Positions 14,625 through 23,106 of a stretch of 24,449 nt of DNA are shown here, one piece after another. Under the pieces are notes generated by a model, which ran no database searches, was not told the origin of the DNA, and saw only the letters and a program-made list of their open reading frames with translations. A program made the position numbers and the translations under genes. The DNA is from JALYUA01 sp039931865. GTDB taxonomy: Bacteria; Acidobacteriota; Thermoanaerobaculia; UBA5066; Gp7-AA6. The stretch is taken from positions 1 through 24,449 of the forward strand of contig JBDTRB010000054.1 of assembly GCA_039931865.1 (NCBI GenBank), read 5' to 3'. How positions within the stretch are numbered: the first letter of the stretch is position 1; each line of letters begins with the position of its first letter.

Positions 14625-15770
14625 TTACTTCCCGCCGTAGTTAATCGTCTTCGTCTTCGGGAAGAGCGTCTTCAGGAAGTCCTCCATGACCTTGTCCTCG
14701 ATCCAGGTGATCTCGGTGCCGTCGATGAAATACGTCGGCGTCGAGCTGACCCCGAGCCGGTATCCCTCCTCGATCTCGTGGCGGACCCGCGAGAAGCTCG
14801 GCTCCTGGAGGTAGCAGGCGAGGAAATCCGCGGTCGAGATTCCCTCCGCGCCGGCGGTCGTGACCGCGAGCTCGTCGATGCCCGTCACCGTCATGCTTTC
14901 CTGCCGGGCGTAAACCTGCTCCTTGAAGCGGAAGAACGCGGGCGCGCCGGCGGACTTGAAGATGCAGTCGCCGGCGGAAGCGGCCTTCATCGCCCAGATG
15001 TGGCCGAACCATAGCGGAAAGAACTTGTAGTGACGGCGCGCGTTCACGATGCCCGCGTTGGCTTCGAGCAGCCGGTCCATCTGGAGTCCGCGCATCTTGC
15101 AGTACCCGCACTCCATGTCCGCGAACTCGACGATGTTGACCGCCGCTTCCGGCTTTCCGCTGGCGCGCCCCATCGAGAGGTCGATGTGGCGGCGGCGCTC
15201 CTCGCGGGGATCCATGCGGAAATCCCAGAAGACTCCCTGGAGAAACCGCGCGCCATCCGCCGTCACGTACCCCGGCATGCGCACGACGCCATACCCGGTT
15301 TCGATCGCCACGTTGACGCCCTTGTAGGGGGCGGCGTCCCTCTCCGGCGCGAGCTGCGGCGTCACCTTCGTCCGGAAGACGGCGGAGATCTTCTCTCCCA
15401 CCCACCCGAGATCCGCGGATGATCGGACCGGCCTCGGAGCCGTGTTGGCTACGGAGTCGCCCTCGAAAAACCATTTGCCGTCGTCCGAGACGTAGTACAC
15501 GCGATCGACGTTCAATTTCTCGTAACGTCCCTTCCGCACCACCTTGAAGCCCTGCATCCCGGGGAGACGCTCGGAGGATTTCGTCACGGTGACGCGACTC
15601 TCCGGGTCCCACGAAAGGAAACGCAGCGCGTAGGTCTGTAGCTGCGTCTCGATCCCGACCGACGGCGCCGCGGCCGCGGATTGACGGGCGGCGGCTTTTT
15701 TAGGCGGCGCGGCCGCGACCGCCCCGATGGCCGCCGCGATGAGAGCGGCTCCGACGAACCTTTGCTTCAT
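14625..15770 (-). CDS. exported DsbA-like thioredoxin-fold protein (CGYC) with conserved N-terminal domain
   Basis: The 381-residue exported protein has a signal peptide (VGAALIAAAIGAVAAA). An ~170-residue N-terminal domain of unknown function follows, ending in the motif PGYVTADGARFLQGVF. From about residue 205 it is a DsbA/DSBA-type thioredoxin domain: VNIVEFADMECGYCKM with the CGYC redox site (221-224) and the cis-proline loop SSTPTYFIDG (P345). It probably oxidises or isomerises disulfides in the periplasm. The start at 15770 is set by an AGGAGA Shine-Dalgarno at 15774-15779 that overlaps the stop codon of the upstream phosphodiesterase gene. It is a paralogue of the protein at 17803-18888, which shares the PGYV(T/S)ADGA motif and domain order. 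Confidence 0.88.
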   Translation of the reverse strand: MKQRFVGAALIAAAIGAVAAAPPKKAAARQSAAAAPSVGIETQLQTYALRFLSWDPESRVTVTKSSERLPGMQGFKVVRKGRYEKLNVDRVYYVSDDGKWFFEGDSVANTAPRPVRSSADLGWVGEKISAVFRTKVTPQLAPERDAAPYKGVNVAIETGYGVVRMPGYVTADGARFLQGVFWDFRMDPREERRRHIDLSMGRASGKPEAAVNIVEFADMECGYCKMRGLQMDRLLEANAGIVNARRHYKFFPLWFGHIWAMKAASAGDCIFKSAGAPAFFRFKEQVYARQESMTVTGIDELAVTTAGAEGISTADFLACYLQEPSFSRVRHEIEEGYRLGVSSTPTYFIDGTEITWIEDKVMEDFLKTLFPKTKTINYGGK

Positions 15771-15778
15771 ATTTCTCC

Positions 15779-17806
15779 TCAAGATGAAGGGGATGCTCCC
15801 CCCTGGATGATCTTCAGCGACTGCAGGACCCCGGGCTGGCCGGGATCGATCTCGAGAGACCGCCGGAAAATGCGTTGCGCCTCGTCGCGGTGGCCCAGAC
15901 AGGTGTGAAAGAGGCCGATCGCGTTCAGTGTGACCGGCTGGCGGGTCGTGCCTTCAAACGCCGACACGGCCGCGAGCGCGCCGGCGCAGTCGCGGGTTCG
16001 GAAGCGAGCGTACCCCGCCTCGCGCGCAATGTCTTCGCTTCCAGGAAAGGCCGCGAGCGCGCGGTCGGCGACGTCCCGCGCCGCGGCTGGTTTCCTTGTC
16101 CGGGCATACTCGTCGATCCACTGCCGGACCGTCCCGGGAGGATCGGCGTGCCCCGCCGCGAGGGAGCGAAAGAGCCAGTCCACCGCTTCGCGGTCCTTCC
16201 CTTCCATGCGGTCGAGCACGGCGAGATTGAACATCGGCGAATGATAGTCGGGCCGGAGAGCGAGGGCTTTTTCGAAAGACGCCCGCGCCTCCCGCAGGTT
16301 CCCCGAGGTCTCCCTCTGGTAGAGGCCGAGGTTGTTCCAGGCGCCTTCCGTCATCCCCGGCTCCGGCCCGCCGGGGGGCGCGAGCGGACGCGCCTCCGAG
16401 CCGGACAGGTACCCGAGGGCGAGCAACTTCTTCGCGTACTCGCTCGCCTCTGCGGAGGACATCGCCTCCGCGGGCACGCGGCGCACCTCGACCGGCGCGA
16501 CTGAGAGCTGGCGCGCCGGCGCCGCAAGGTCTTTGAACGCGGCGAGGATCGGGCGCCCCGTCATGCTTCGGTCCGCCGAAATGCCGAGCAGCGCCAGGAC
16601 GGTGGGCGCCGGATCGAACATGGTGGGCTTCTCCACGCCTTTTCCGGGCTTGACGCGAGCGCCCCAGGCGGCAAAAACGCCCTCGAGGCGGTGCCAGTAC
16701 GCCGCCGTGCTCCAGTTCAACGAGGAGCGCTCGCACGGGCGGTCCCCGCCCCATTTGAATCCGTGGTCCGAGGAGACGAGCAGAGTCCCGCCATCCTCCT
16801 CCGCGCGGCGCATCCATTGCCCGAGCATCCGGTCAATGACCTCGTAATACGCGTCGGCGGCGTGGCCGTATCGCGCGACGTCCGCCTCGGGCGTGCACGC
16901 GAGGCGCGGCGGCGCGTCGGGCGCGAAGACGTGGCCGACCTCGTCCGTCCCCTCGATGTACACCATGGTCAGGTCGGGGTGATCGCGATCGTAGAGGTCG
17001 CGCGCTACGCGCTGGGTCACACGCGTGGCCGCGAGAATCCGGGACAGCGCGACAATCGCGTTCTCCATGCCCTGGCCCGAGGAGAGCGCCCGGGCGATCT
17101 CCGCCGGGGGCACATCGACAAACCGCTCCAGCTCCCCGGGGCGAGCCTGGCCCTCCCGCGCCACGGTCTGAGCCACACCCGCCTCGAGAGAGGGGGGAAA
17201 CGCCACCCCGGAGAGCGAGAGTTTTTCGTACAGGATGGGGCTCGCGTGGTCCGAGATGAAGAAACCGTTGACCTCCTCCGCCGGATGCGACGCCCACCAG
17301 CCGACGACCCCAACCTTCTTCCCCGCGACGGAGGCGAGGTTCCAGATCGCAGGCACACGGCGCGAGAGTCCGCTGATGGGTACCTTCTGTCCCGTCTTCG
17401 GATCCACCTCCTGGAAGTCGAGGATCCGGTGCCGCTCGGGCGACACGCCCGTGGCGAGGGTCGTCCAGACGATCGGCGAGAGCACGGGCATGAAGCTCGT
17501 GATGCGGCTGGACCAGCCCGACGAGACGAGACGCGACCAGTTGGGCATTTTGCCCGCGCCCGAGAGCCGGTCGAGAATCTCCCAGTCGAGTCCGTCGAGA
17601 CCGATCCAGATGACGGGAGAAGGGCCGCCCTGCGGACGCCGAGCCCGCGACTTCACGTCCTCCAATTCGACCGGAGGAGAGCTCCCGGTTGTGCTCGGCG
17701 AAGCCCGAGCGGGTGCCGCGGCCGTTTTCTCGCCTCCGCCGCAGCCCGCTGCAAGCACGAGCGTCTCGACCAGAATCGAAACGAGCAGCGCCCTCGACGC
17801 GCTCAC
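15779..17806 (-). CDS. lipoprotein with type I phosphodiesterase/nucleotide pyrophosphatase domain and TPRs
   Basis: The 675-residue protein begins with a lipoprotein-like signal (LVLAAGC, C22). Residues ~64-425 form an alkaline phosphatase superfamily domain of the type I phosphodiesterase class: VIWIGLDGLDW (metal site D71), the nucleophile region PVLSPIVWTTLATG (T115 or T116), IEGTDEVGHVF (D288, H292), VSSDHGF (D347-H348) and H372 in YWHRLEGVF. The motif FDPAPTVLALLG is also typical. Residues ~485-665 hold TPR-like helices (AWNNLGLYQRETSGNLREARASFEKALALRPD and two more). The substrate is unknown; relatives act on nucleotide, phospholipid or glycan phosphodiesters. GTG 17806 overlaps the stop of the upstream DsbA-like gene (GTGA), and the next DsbA-like gene follows after 8 bases. 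Confidence 0.88.
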   Translation of the reverse strand: MSASRALLVSILVETLVLAAGCGGGEKTAAAPARASPSTTGSSPPVELEDVKSRARRPQGGPSPVIWIGLDGLDWEILDRLSGAGKMPNWSRLVSSGWSSRITSFMPVLSPIVWTTLATGVSPERHRILDFQEVDPKTGQKVPISGLSRRVPAIWNLASVAGKKVGVVGWWASHPAEEVNGFFISDHASPILYEKLSLSGVAFPPSLEAGVAQTVAREGQARPGELERFVDVPPAEIARALSSGQGMENAIVALSRILAATRVTQRVARDLYDRDHPDLTMVYIEGTDEVGHVFAPDAPPRLACTPEADVARYGHAADAYYEVIDRMLGQWMRRAEEDGGTLLVSSDHGFKWGGDRPCERSSLNWSTAAYWHRLEGVFAAWGARVKPGKGVEKPTMFDPAPTVLALLGISADRSMTGRPILAAFKDLAAPARQLSVAPVEVRRVPAEAMSSAEASEYAKKLLALGYLSGSEARPLAPPGGPEPGMTEGAWNNLGLYQRETSGNLREARASFEKALALRPDYHSPMFNLAVLDRMEGKDREAVDWLFRSLAAGHADPPGTVRQWIDEYARTRKPAAARDVADRALAAFPGSEDIAREAGYARFRTRDCAGALAAVSAFEGTTRQPVTLNAIGLFHTCLGHRDEAQRIFRRSLEIDPGQPGVLQSLKIIQGGASPSS

Positions 17807-18888
17807 CGCGGCGGCCGCCGGGAGAGCTCGTTCTCGAGAAAGCTTCGCTCGCCGGGAAGGAGCCGGCCGTCGAGAAGGAACGCGGGCGTTCCCGTGACCC
17901 CCACCCGCGCCGCGAGAAGCACGTCGCGAAGGACGCGGTCGCGGGCACGCCCGCTCGAAAATTCGGCGTCGAGCTTCTCGCGCGCCCCCGCCGCTTCCGC
18001 GACGTCCGCGGCGAGCTCCCGCGCGGCTGCCGCGGTCATCCCCTCGGACCGCGCGAACACCATCTCCTCGTACCGCGCGTAGAGCGCCGGCGCGATCCGG
18101 GCGAGAGCCGCCGCGGATTCAGCCGCCGCGAAAGCCCACTCGTGACCCTGCACCAGCGGCAGAAAATGCGCTTCGACCGCTCCGCCCCTCTGCGCCGCTG
18201 CGGCCCTCGCTTCCGGCGTACGCCGCTTGCAGCGCTCGCACTGGAAGTCCAGGAACGCGACCACCGTGAAAGCTCCCGACCCGACACGCACGCCAGGATT
18301 CTCCGAAAGGACCTTCCTTCTCCACGCCTCCGCCTTCTCGGAGAGAGCGTGAAACTCGCCCAGGAGCAGCGTCGCCCCATCCGCCGAGACGTAACCGGGC
18401 AATGCGACGAACGCGCCCGGCGCCTGCTCGACCCCGATGGTGATCGGAAGCAACACGCCTCGGGCTTCGCCCCTCCTCTCGATCCGGACCGGAACGCCGA
18501 AGACTTCCCGGAGTGAGGCCTCCATGTTCGGCAGGTCTGCCGGCGCGTCGAATGGCCGTCGTGCCGCGACGCGCGACGCGTCATGGAGCACGTGGCCGGC
18601 AAAAACCTCATCCTTCCGGCCGTCGTAAAGCGTCACGCTCGACTCTTCCCGCAAGGGCGCCGGCGCGGCGGGGTCGGGACGCCGGCTCACGAGAAACGCG
18701 GTGAAACCGGGTACGGAGACGGTCCGAGTTTCCTCCGCTTCGAAATGCGTGCCGGGAATCCGCGGGTACCACCCTGTAAAAAAACCTCCCAGCCGCGCGC
18801 GAGCGGAAGGCTCCGCGGAAAGAACTGGAGCGGTCAGGAGGATTCCGGCGAGGAGCGCAAGGCAGGGGCGATTCGGCACGGCCGCCAA
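17803..18888 (-). CDS. exported DsbA-like thioredoxin-fold protein (CERC), paralogue of the 14625-15770 protein
   Basis: The 361-residue protein has a signal peptide (LALLAGILLTAPVLSA), then an N-terminal domain of ~170 residues ending in PGYVSADGATLLLGEF. A DsbA-type thioredoxin domain follows, with VVAFLDFQCERCKRR (CERC, 217-220) and a cis-proline loop VTGTPAFLLDG (P335). CERC is an unusual dipeptide for DsbA (usually CPHC) and would give a different redox potential; that is inference. The start is TTG at 18888 or the in-frame GTG at 18879, and neither has a Shine-Dalgarno. It overlaps the phosphodiesterase lipoprotein gene by 4 bases and lies 68 bases after the GWxTD gene. Confidence 0.85.
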   Translation of the reverse strand: MAAVPNRPCLALLAGILLTAPVLSAEPSARARLGGFFTGWYPRIPGTHFEAEETRTVSVPGFTAFLVSRRPDPAAPAPLREESSVTLYDGRKDEVFAGHVLHDASRVAARRPFDAPADLPNMEASLREVFGVPVRIERRGEARGVLLPITIGVEQAPGAFVALPGYVSADGATLLLGEFHALSEKAEAWRRKVLSENPGVRVGSGAFTVVAFLDFQCERCKRRTPEARAAAAQRGGAVEAHFLPLVQGHEWAFAAAESAAALARIAPALYARYEEMVFARSEGMTAAAARELAADVAEAAGAREKLDAEFSSGRARDRVLRDVLLAARVGVTGTPAFLLDGRLLPGERSFLENELSRRPPR

Positions 18889-18915
18889 GTTTACATTTTT
18901 TCGCCGGGGCCGGGA

Positions 18916-18930
18916 CGAGGTTTAACCTCG
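18916..18930. repeat. 15-base perfect palindrome upstream of the DsbA-like operon
   Basis: CGAGGTT-T-AACCTCG has 7-base perfect arms around a single central base. It lies in the 68-base gap between the GWxTD stop and the TTG start at 18888. The short symmetry without a loop suits a dimeric repressor site better than a hairpin. No regulator is identified. Confidence 0.45.
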
Positions 18931-18956
18931 ATCCCCGCCAGCGTTCGCGGGAAGCA

Positions 18957-20063
18957 TCAGGAATGCGTTTTCGAGGCCGACCGTGCGATGGCGAGCGTAT
19001 TCAAAGCGGCGTCGTCGCGCTGCAGAATGTTATTCCCGTATCCCTTCCGAGTGATGAACTCCAGGTCGACCTGCTGATAGGGAACGCCTCGCGGCAGCAG
19101 GTCCCGCCGGTAGTGCCAGATCTCCCGCCAGTTCGCCTCGCTCGAGGGGAGCTTGGTGCCGGGGCCCGTCATCCGATCCCAACGCTGGTTCGACGCCGCG
19201 CTGCCGCCTCCGGCGAGAGCGGATGTGACGTCATTACGGCTGTACATCGACATGCCCGCGGGATCGGCGCGGTCGTCCCCCGTCGTCAGCGGCTTTCTCC
19301 CAGCGTAGGTGGGGGGCCCAAGCAACAGAAACGTGACGCCGCGGTCGGTCAGGCTTCCACGGCTCTCGCCGTCGGTGAAATGGGCATCCGCAAACGCCAC
19401 GCGCCGCTCGAACTCGTCGCGGAATTCGTTTTCAGGCGTCTCGGGCCGCGGATCGCGGGACTTCCAGAAATTTGTCACGAACTCGGACCGCGAGACCGGG
19501 CCGAGGAGGCCGTCGAAACGGGCGCGTTCTTCGGAAGTCAGAAGAGCGCGGACAGGCCCGCTCGTCCAGTCGTCCCCGGCGTCGGCGTTCCGGCGCGCTG
19601 CCTCCCGATACGGAGCGGGAGGCGGTTCGGCGTCGAAAATGTCCGCATGCGTCGGGCGGGTCGCGACGACGGCGAGCGCCTCGTCCATGGCGGCGCGGAT
19701 CTTCGCCGGGTAGGTCGACGGGTCGAGCACGACCCGCGAATGCCGCAAGAGATAGATCTCGAATTGTTCGCGCGCCTCTGTCGGCCGGTCCAGTGCGGCG
19801 AGGCAGGCGCCACGGTAGAACGCTACTCCGGGTCTCATCGCTTCGCGGTACACCGCGTTATCAGGAAGAATCGCGAGACTCTCGATTTGATCGAGCGTCT
19901 GAAGCGCGCGCGCGTAATCCCCCACTCGAAATTGCGCTTTGGATCTCAGGAACAGGTCGGGAACCGGCGGTTCCGCGGCGGAGCAGGAGGCCGCGATGGC
20001 CAGGATGACGGCTGCGAGACCGAATCGACTCGCCAAGACGGGCAGGACGGGGAACTGGCGCAT
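18957..20063 (-). CDS. GWxTD-domain protein, likely lipoprotein
   Basis: The 368-residue protein has an N-terminal signal with a possible lipobox AIAASC (C27). A TPR-like helical segment (SKAQFRVGDYARALQTLDQIE) follows, then the GWxTD domain from about residue 175. The diagnostic stretch is FVTNFWKSRDPRPETPENEFRDEFERRVAFADAHF (198-229), then TDRGVTFLLLGPP, EIWHYRR and KGYGNNIL. The name-giving motif is degenerate here: GSLTD (236-240), with the tryptophan lost. GWxTD proteins are common in Acidobacteriota and have no established biochemical role. A GGAGG site sits 5 nt before the ATG. It heads the minus-strand block that contains the two DsbA-like genes. Confidence 0.88.
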   Translation of the reverse strand: MRQFPVLPVLASRFGLAAVILAIAASCSAAEPPVPDLFLRSKAQFRVGDYARALQTLDQIESLAILPDNAVYREAMRPGVAFYRGACLAALDRPTEAREQFEIYLLRHSRVVLDPSTYPAKIRAAMDEALAVVATRPTHADIFDAEPPPAPYREAARRNADAGDDWTSGPVRALLTSEERARFDGLLGPVSRSEFVTNFWKSRDPRPETPENEFRDEFERRVAFADAHFTDGESRGSLTDRGVTFLLLGPPTYAGRKPLTTGDDRADPAGMSMYSRNDVTSALAGGGSAASNQRWDRMTGPGTKLPSSEANWREIWHYRRDLLPRGVPYQQVDLEFITRKGYGNNILQRDDAALNTLAIARSASKTHS

Positions 20064-20068
20064 GACGG

Positions 20069-20089
20069 CCTCCGGAGAGTTCGATTCTA
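20069..20089 (-). promoter_or_regulatory. -10 element and ribosome binding site of the GWxTD gene
   Basis: On the minus strand TAGAAT (20089-20084) precedes GGAGG (20073-20069), which is 5 nt before the ATG at 20063. The promoter core lies between the receptor terminator and the gene, so the envelope operon probably has its own transcript with a short leader, unlike the apparently leaderless units elsewhere in the window. Confidence 0.4.
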
Positions 20090-20104
20090 CGTCCGTTCGC
20101 CTCG

Positions 20105-20141
20105 AAAAAAACGAGGGAGGCGACGTTTGCCGCCTCCCTCG
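20105..20141 (-). terminator. rho-independent terminator of the TonB-dependent receptor gene
   Basis: Perfect 11-base arms CGAGGGAGGCG (20112-20122) and CGCCTCCCTCG (20131-20141) flank an 8-base loop. On the minus strand the stem is followed by seven Ts (plus-strand As at 20105-20111). It begins about 20 bases after the receptor stop codon, which ends at 20161. A second A-run at 20142-20148 lies on the other side, but on the plus strand the hairpin is followed by As, so termination is one-directional. Confidence 0.92.
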
Positions 20142-20160
20142 AAAAAAACTCTCAGGAGCC

Positions 20161-23094
20161 TTAGAAAGTGATCTTCAGAGCCCCGCGGAAGAGACGGGCG
20201 CCAGATCGCGCGAACGTCTTCCGGTAGTCGGGGTTGTCGATGACCGCCTGACCGGACGGCGTGTATGTGCCCAGGTAGGTGTTCAATCCGTCGTCATTAG
20301 CGGTCTCGACCTGCCGGTTCAGCAGGTTGAAGACGTAAAGCTGCGGTGTGATCGTGACCGGTCCGATTCCGATGTTGTAAGCGAGCGAGAGGTTGATCTC
20401 GTACTCTGTAGGCTCCCTGCCGGCAAAGCCACGCTGCGAGAGATAGAGCAGGTCCGGGTAGAAGCCGTTGTAGTACCCGAGGTTGTTCTTGGGCTGGCCG
20501 GAGCGGATGTAGCCCTGGAACCCGGCCGAGAGACCGAACGGCGCGGTGTAAACCGCGTCAATCCGGAACTGGTGCGGCCGATCGAGCTCGAGCTTGCCGT
20601 AGGAGTTGATCAGGAACTGGTTGTAGTCGTAGTCCGCGTTGATCCCGGGGTCCGTCTGGCCCGACGCCTCGCGGATCGCGCCCGAATAGTTCCCGCGCAG
20701 GCTCGAGTAAAGGTAAGACGCCTGCGCCCAGAAGTTCGTCGTGAAGGATTTGCGCGCTGTGAACTCGATGCCGCGGAATATCCGGCGGGCCTCGCCGATC
20801 GGGACGCCGGCGAGATCGCAGAGCCCGGCATTCGGATCGGCCGGGTTCGATCCCGTGTCACAGGTCTTGATTGCCCCGTTCGCGATCGGGCCGCTGCCGC
20901 CCGGATTGAAAATGCCGCATGTCGAGCCCAGAGCGGCCGGATCGTTGTAATCCAGGTCGCAACGGTCTTCCACCGTCCGGCCCAGGGTCCGATAGGTCCC
21001 CTTCATCCCCACAGAGAACGTCGGGCTGAGCGCCTTCTCGACACCGAGAGTGAGCTCGTCCTGATACGCGGCCTTCAGGCCATTTTCGACCGGCTCTCCG
21101 TCGAAGCTGCCGACCTGGAGAAGACGGGTGCGACCGGTTGGCGGCGTCAGCGACTGCGCTGTGTCCGTCGGGCTGTAGTTGTACGTGATGAGCTGCGTGT
21201 TCGCCGTGAAGACGCGGGCGTTCAAGTCCGTTGGCAGAGCATAGTAGAACCGGCCCGCGGAGCCGTACAGCTTCGCTGTGCCGTCGCCCACGAAATCCCA
21301 TACGAATCCGAACCGGGGCGCCCACTCGTTCTTGAGCTTGAACGCCGTCTCGCCGTTGCCCTTCAAAACGGTTTCGGAGTCCCACCGGATTCCCGCGTTG
21401 AAGGTCAGCGTGCGGCCCACGCGGAGCTGGTCCTGCAGAAAGGCGCCGTACCGCTTGGTGTTGACGTCGAAGGGCGAGTTGACGAGCGGCGTCAGATCGG
21501 TGCCGCTCGGCGTGAAGACCGCGTGGGCGTAGTAAACGGGAATCACGCGACCCGCCGCGTTGGTAATCGTCGGCGCGCCGGGAGCGCAGACGCGGCTGGC
21601 CGAGCAGGGGAAGATATCGACACGCTGGCCGCCCGTGTAAAAAGTCGAGCCGGTCGTGTTGTCCTTCTGGTAGTCGGCGCCAAACTTGAGCTCGTTGGAG
21701 CCCATGTAGAGCGTCAGACTGCCGAGGGCCTGATCCCGTTTCGACTTGTTGTTGACCGTGGGTCCGAACACCGACCCGAATCCCCCGGACGAAACGAGGG
21801 GATTGACGGTCCGGTCCCGGTACTGGATCACGCTGAGACCACCCGGAGTCGTGGAGTATTGGTCTTTGTGCTGCCCATACTGGCCGGTGAAGATCCCGAA
21901 AGACCCGAAGAGCTGGTTGACGCGGCCGGCCCAGTCGGTGCCGCCGAGCTGGCGCTGTCCGGTGTAGGTCAAAGGGTTCGAACCCCGGGGCGTGTTGATG
22001 GCGCCCTCGTTCGTCTGCGGATCGGCGAAGATCGTGCCGACGATCGACGTGCCCTGCGCCACGTTGAAGGTCAGTTTTCCGGAGTATGTGTCCGCCGTGT
22101 AGTTGAGCGGGAACAGCTCCCTGGCCCGCGCGCCGTCGAGCGGAAAGTACGTCGTATCTTCGTTGAGCCGGTCATACGCGCCGAAAAACCAGATGCGGTC
22201 TTTAACGAAGAAGCCCCCGAGATCGGCTCCGTAATCCTTGCGCGTGTCCTTGTCTGTGATGGTGCCGTAACCCACATCGCCCGTCTGGGAGAATTGAGGG
22301 GTGTCGACGTGCTCGACATCCGAGCGCATCGACTTGTTGTTGTAATACCCGAACACGTCGCCGTGGAACTCGTTGCCTCCGGACTTCGTGATCACGTTGA
22401 TCACGCCGCCCGTATTGCGGCCGTATTCAGCCTGGTACCCGCCCGTTTTAACTTCGACTTCCTGGATGAACTCGGGGTTCAGCGACTTGCCCTGAAAACC
22501 CTTGATGACGTTGGTGGTGTTGACGCCGTCGACGAGAAACAGGTTCTCCGCCGAGGTCGATCCGTAAACCGACAGAGCGAGCGAGCGGCCCTGGGTTTCG
22601 CCGTAGTCCGTCTGGACGCCGGGCTGCGATTGCACGATCGAGGCGTAATTGCGCCCGACCGGCAGCTTGTCGATGACCTTCGCGGTGTAATTGCTGCCCG
22701 TCGTCGTCGAGGTGACGTCCACGATCGGCGCCTCACCGGTGACCGTGATGGATTCTTTGGTCGCGAGGCTCAACTGCAGGTTGACGTCCGCCGTCTTGTC
22801 GAGCTGAACGCTCGCCGCTTTCTGCACGTTGCCGAATCCGGAGAGATTCCCGGTGACCGTATACCGGCCCGGCGGGAGCGAGACGAACCGATACCGGCCA
22901 TCGTTGCCCGTGACCGCGGTGCGGTTGCCCTGAAGGTTGGGGCTCGCAAGCTCAACCGTCACGCCGGGCAGCGCGCCGCCGTTCTGGTCGGTGACTGACC
23001 CTTCGATCGTCCCGGTCGTCTGTGCGAAGACGGCGAGAGGAGCGAGGATCAGGCAGACCGCCAGAAAGAGGGTAAATCGGAATCCGAACTTCAT
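20161..23094 (-). CDS. Oar-like TonB-dependent receptor with carboxypeptidase-regulatory N-terminal domain
   Basis: The 977-residue outer-membrane protein has a signal peptide (FTLFLAVCLILAPLAVFA, cleavage about residue 24). A CarboxypepD_reg beta-sandwich follows at 27-110 (TIEGSVTDQNGGALPGVTVELA, GRYRFVSLPPGRYTVTGNLSGF), then a TonB-box-like ESITVTGEAP near 115-124. The plug has NLFLVDGVNTTNVIKG, PEFIQEVEVKTGGYQAEYGRNTGGVINVITKSGGNEFHG. A large barrel ends in the BAM-type aromatic terminus (LKITF). Oar-like receptors are abundant in Acidobacteriota; their ligands (oligosaccharide, peptide or siderophore) are mostly unknown and cannot be read here. Six cysteines lie in extracellular-type loops (FPCSASRVC; DRCDL, STCGI, KTCDT, GLCDL), possible disulfides. 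An AAGGAGG site is placed 5 nt before the ATG and a terminator follows. Confidence 0.93.
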   Translation of the reverse strand: MKFGFRFTLFLAVCLILAPLAVFAQTTGTIEGSVTDQNGGALPGVTVELASPNLQGNRTAVTGNDGRYRFVSLPPGRYTVTGNLSGFGNVQKAASVQLDKTADVNLQLSLATKESITVTGEAPIVDVTSTTTGSNYTAKVIDKLPVGRNYASIVQSQPGVQTDYGETQGRSLALSVYGSTSAENLFLVDGVNTTNVIKGFQGKSLNPEFIQEVEVKTGGYQAEYGRNTGGVINVITKSGGNEFHGDVFGYYNNKSMRSDVEHVDTPQFSQTGDVGYGTITDKDTRKDYGADLGGFFVKDRIWFFGAYDRLNEDTTYFPLDGARARELFPLNYTADTYSGKLTFNVAQGTSIVGTIFADPQTNEGAINTPRGSNPLTYTGQRQLGGTDWAGRVNQLFGSFGIFTGQYGQHKDQYSTTPGGLSVIQYRDRTVNPLVSSGGFGSVFGPTVNNKSKRDQALGSLTLYMGSNELKFGADYQKDNTTGSTFYTGGQRVDIFPCSASRVCAPGAPTITNAAGRVIPVYYAHAVFTPSGTDLTPLVNSPFDVNTKRYGAFLQDQLRVGRTLTFNAGIRWDSETVLKGNGETAFKLKNEWAPRFGFVWDFVGDGTAKLYGSAGRFYYALPTDLNARVFTANTQLITYNYSPTDTAQSLTPPTGRTRLLQVGSFDGEPVENGLKAAYQDELTLGVEKALSPTFSVGMKGTYRTLGRTVEDRCDLDYNDPAALGSTCGIFNPGGSGPIANGAIKTCDTGSNPADPNAGLCDLAGVPIGEARRIFRGIEFTARKSFTTNFWAQASYLYSSLRGNYSGAIREASGQTDPGINADYDYNQFLINSYGKLELDRPHQFRIDAVYTAPFGLSAGFQGYIRSGQPKNNLGYYNGFYPDLLYLSQRGFAGREPTEYEINLSLAYNIGIGPVTITPQLYVFNLLNRQVETANDDGLNTYLGTYTPSGQAVIDNPDYRKTFARSGARLFRGALKITF

Positions 23095-23099
23095 TCGTG

Positions 23100-23106
23100 C
23101 CTCCTT
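23100..23106 (-). promoter_or_regulatory. strong Shine-Dalgarno of the TonB-dependent receptor
   Basis: AAGGAGG on the minus strand ends 5 nt before the receptor ATG. It is the longest match to the anti-Shine-Dalgarno in the window and contrasts with the many GTG or leaderless-type starts, suggesting high translation of the receptor. Confidence 0.8.

Noticed and set aside
19939..22998. A 1019-codon open frame on the plus strand opposite the receptor gene
   Set aside because: It is antisense to a full-length TonB-dependent receptor with clear domains, signal peptide and Shine-Dalgarno. The antisense translation is Arg/Val/Asp-rich without any recognisable motif, as expected from GC-rich codon bias.
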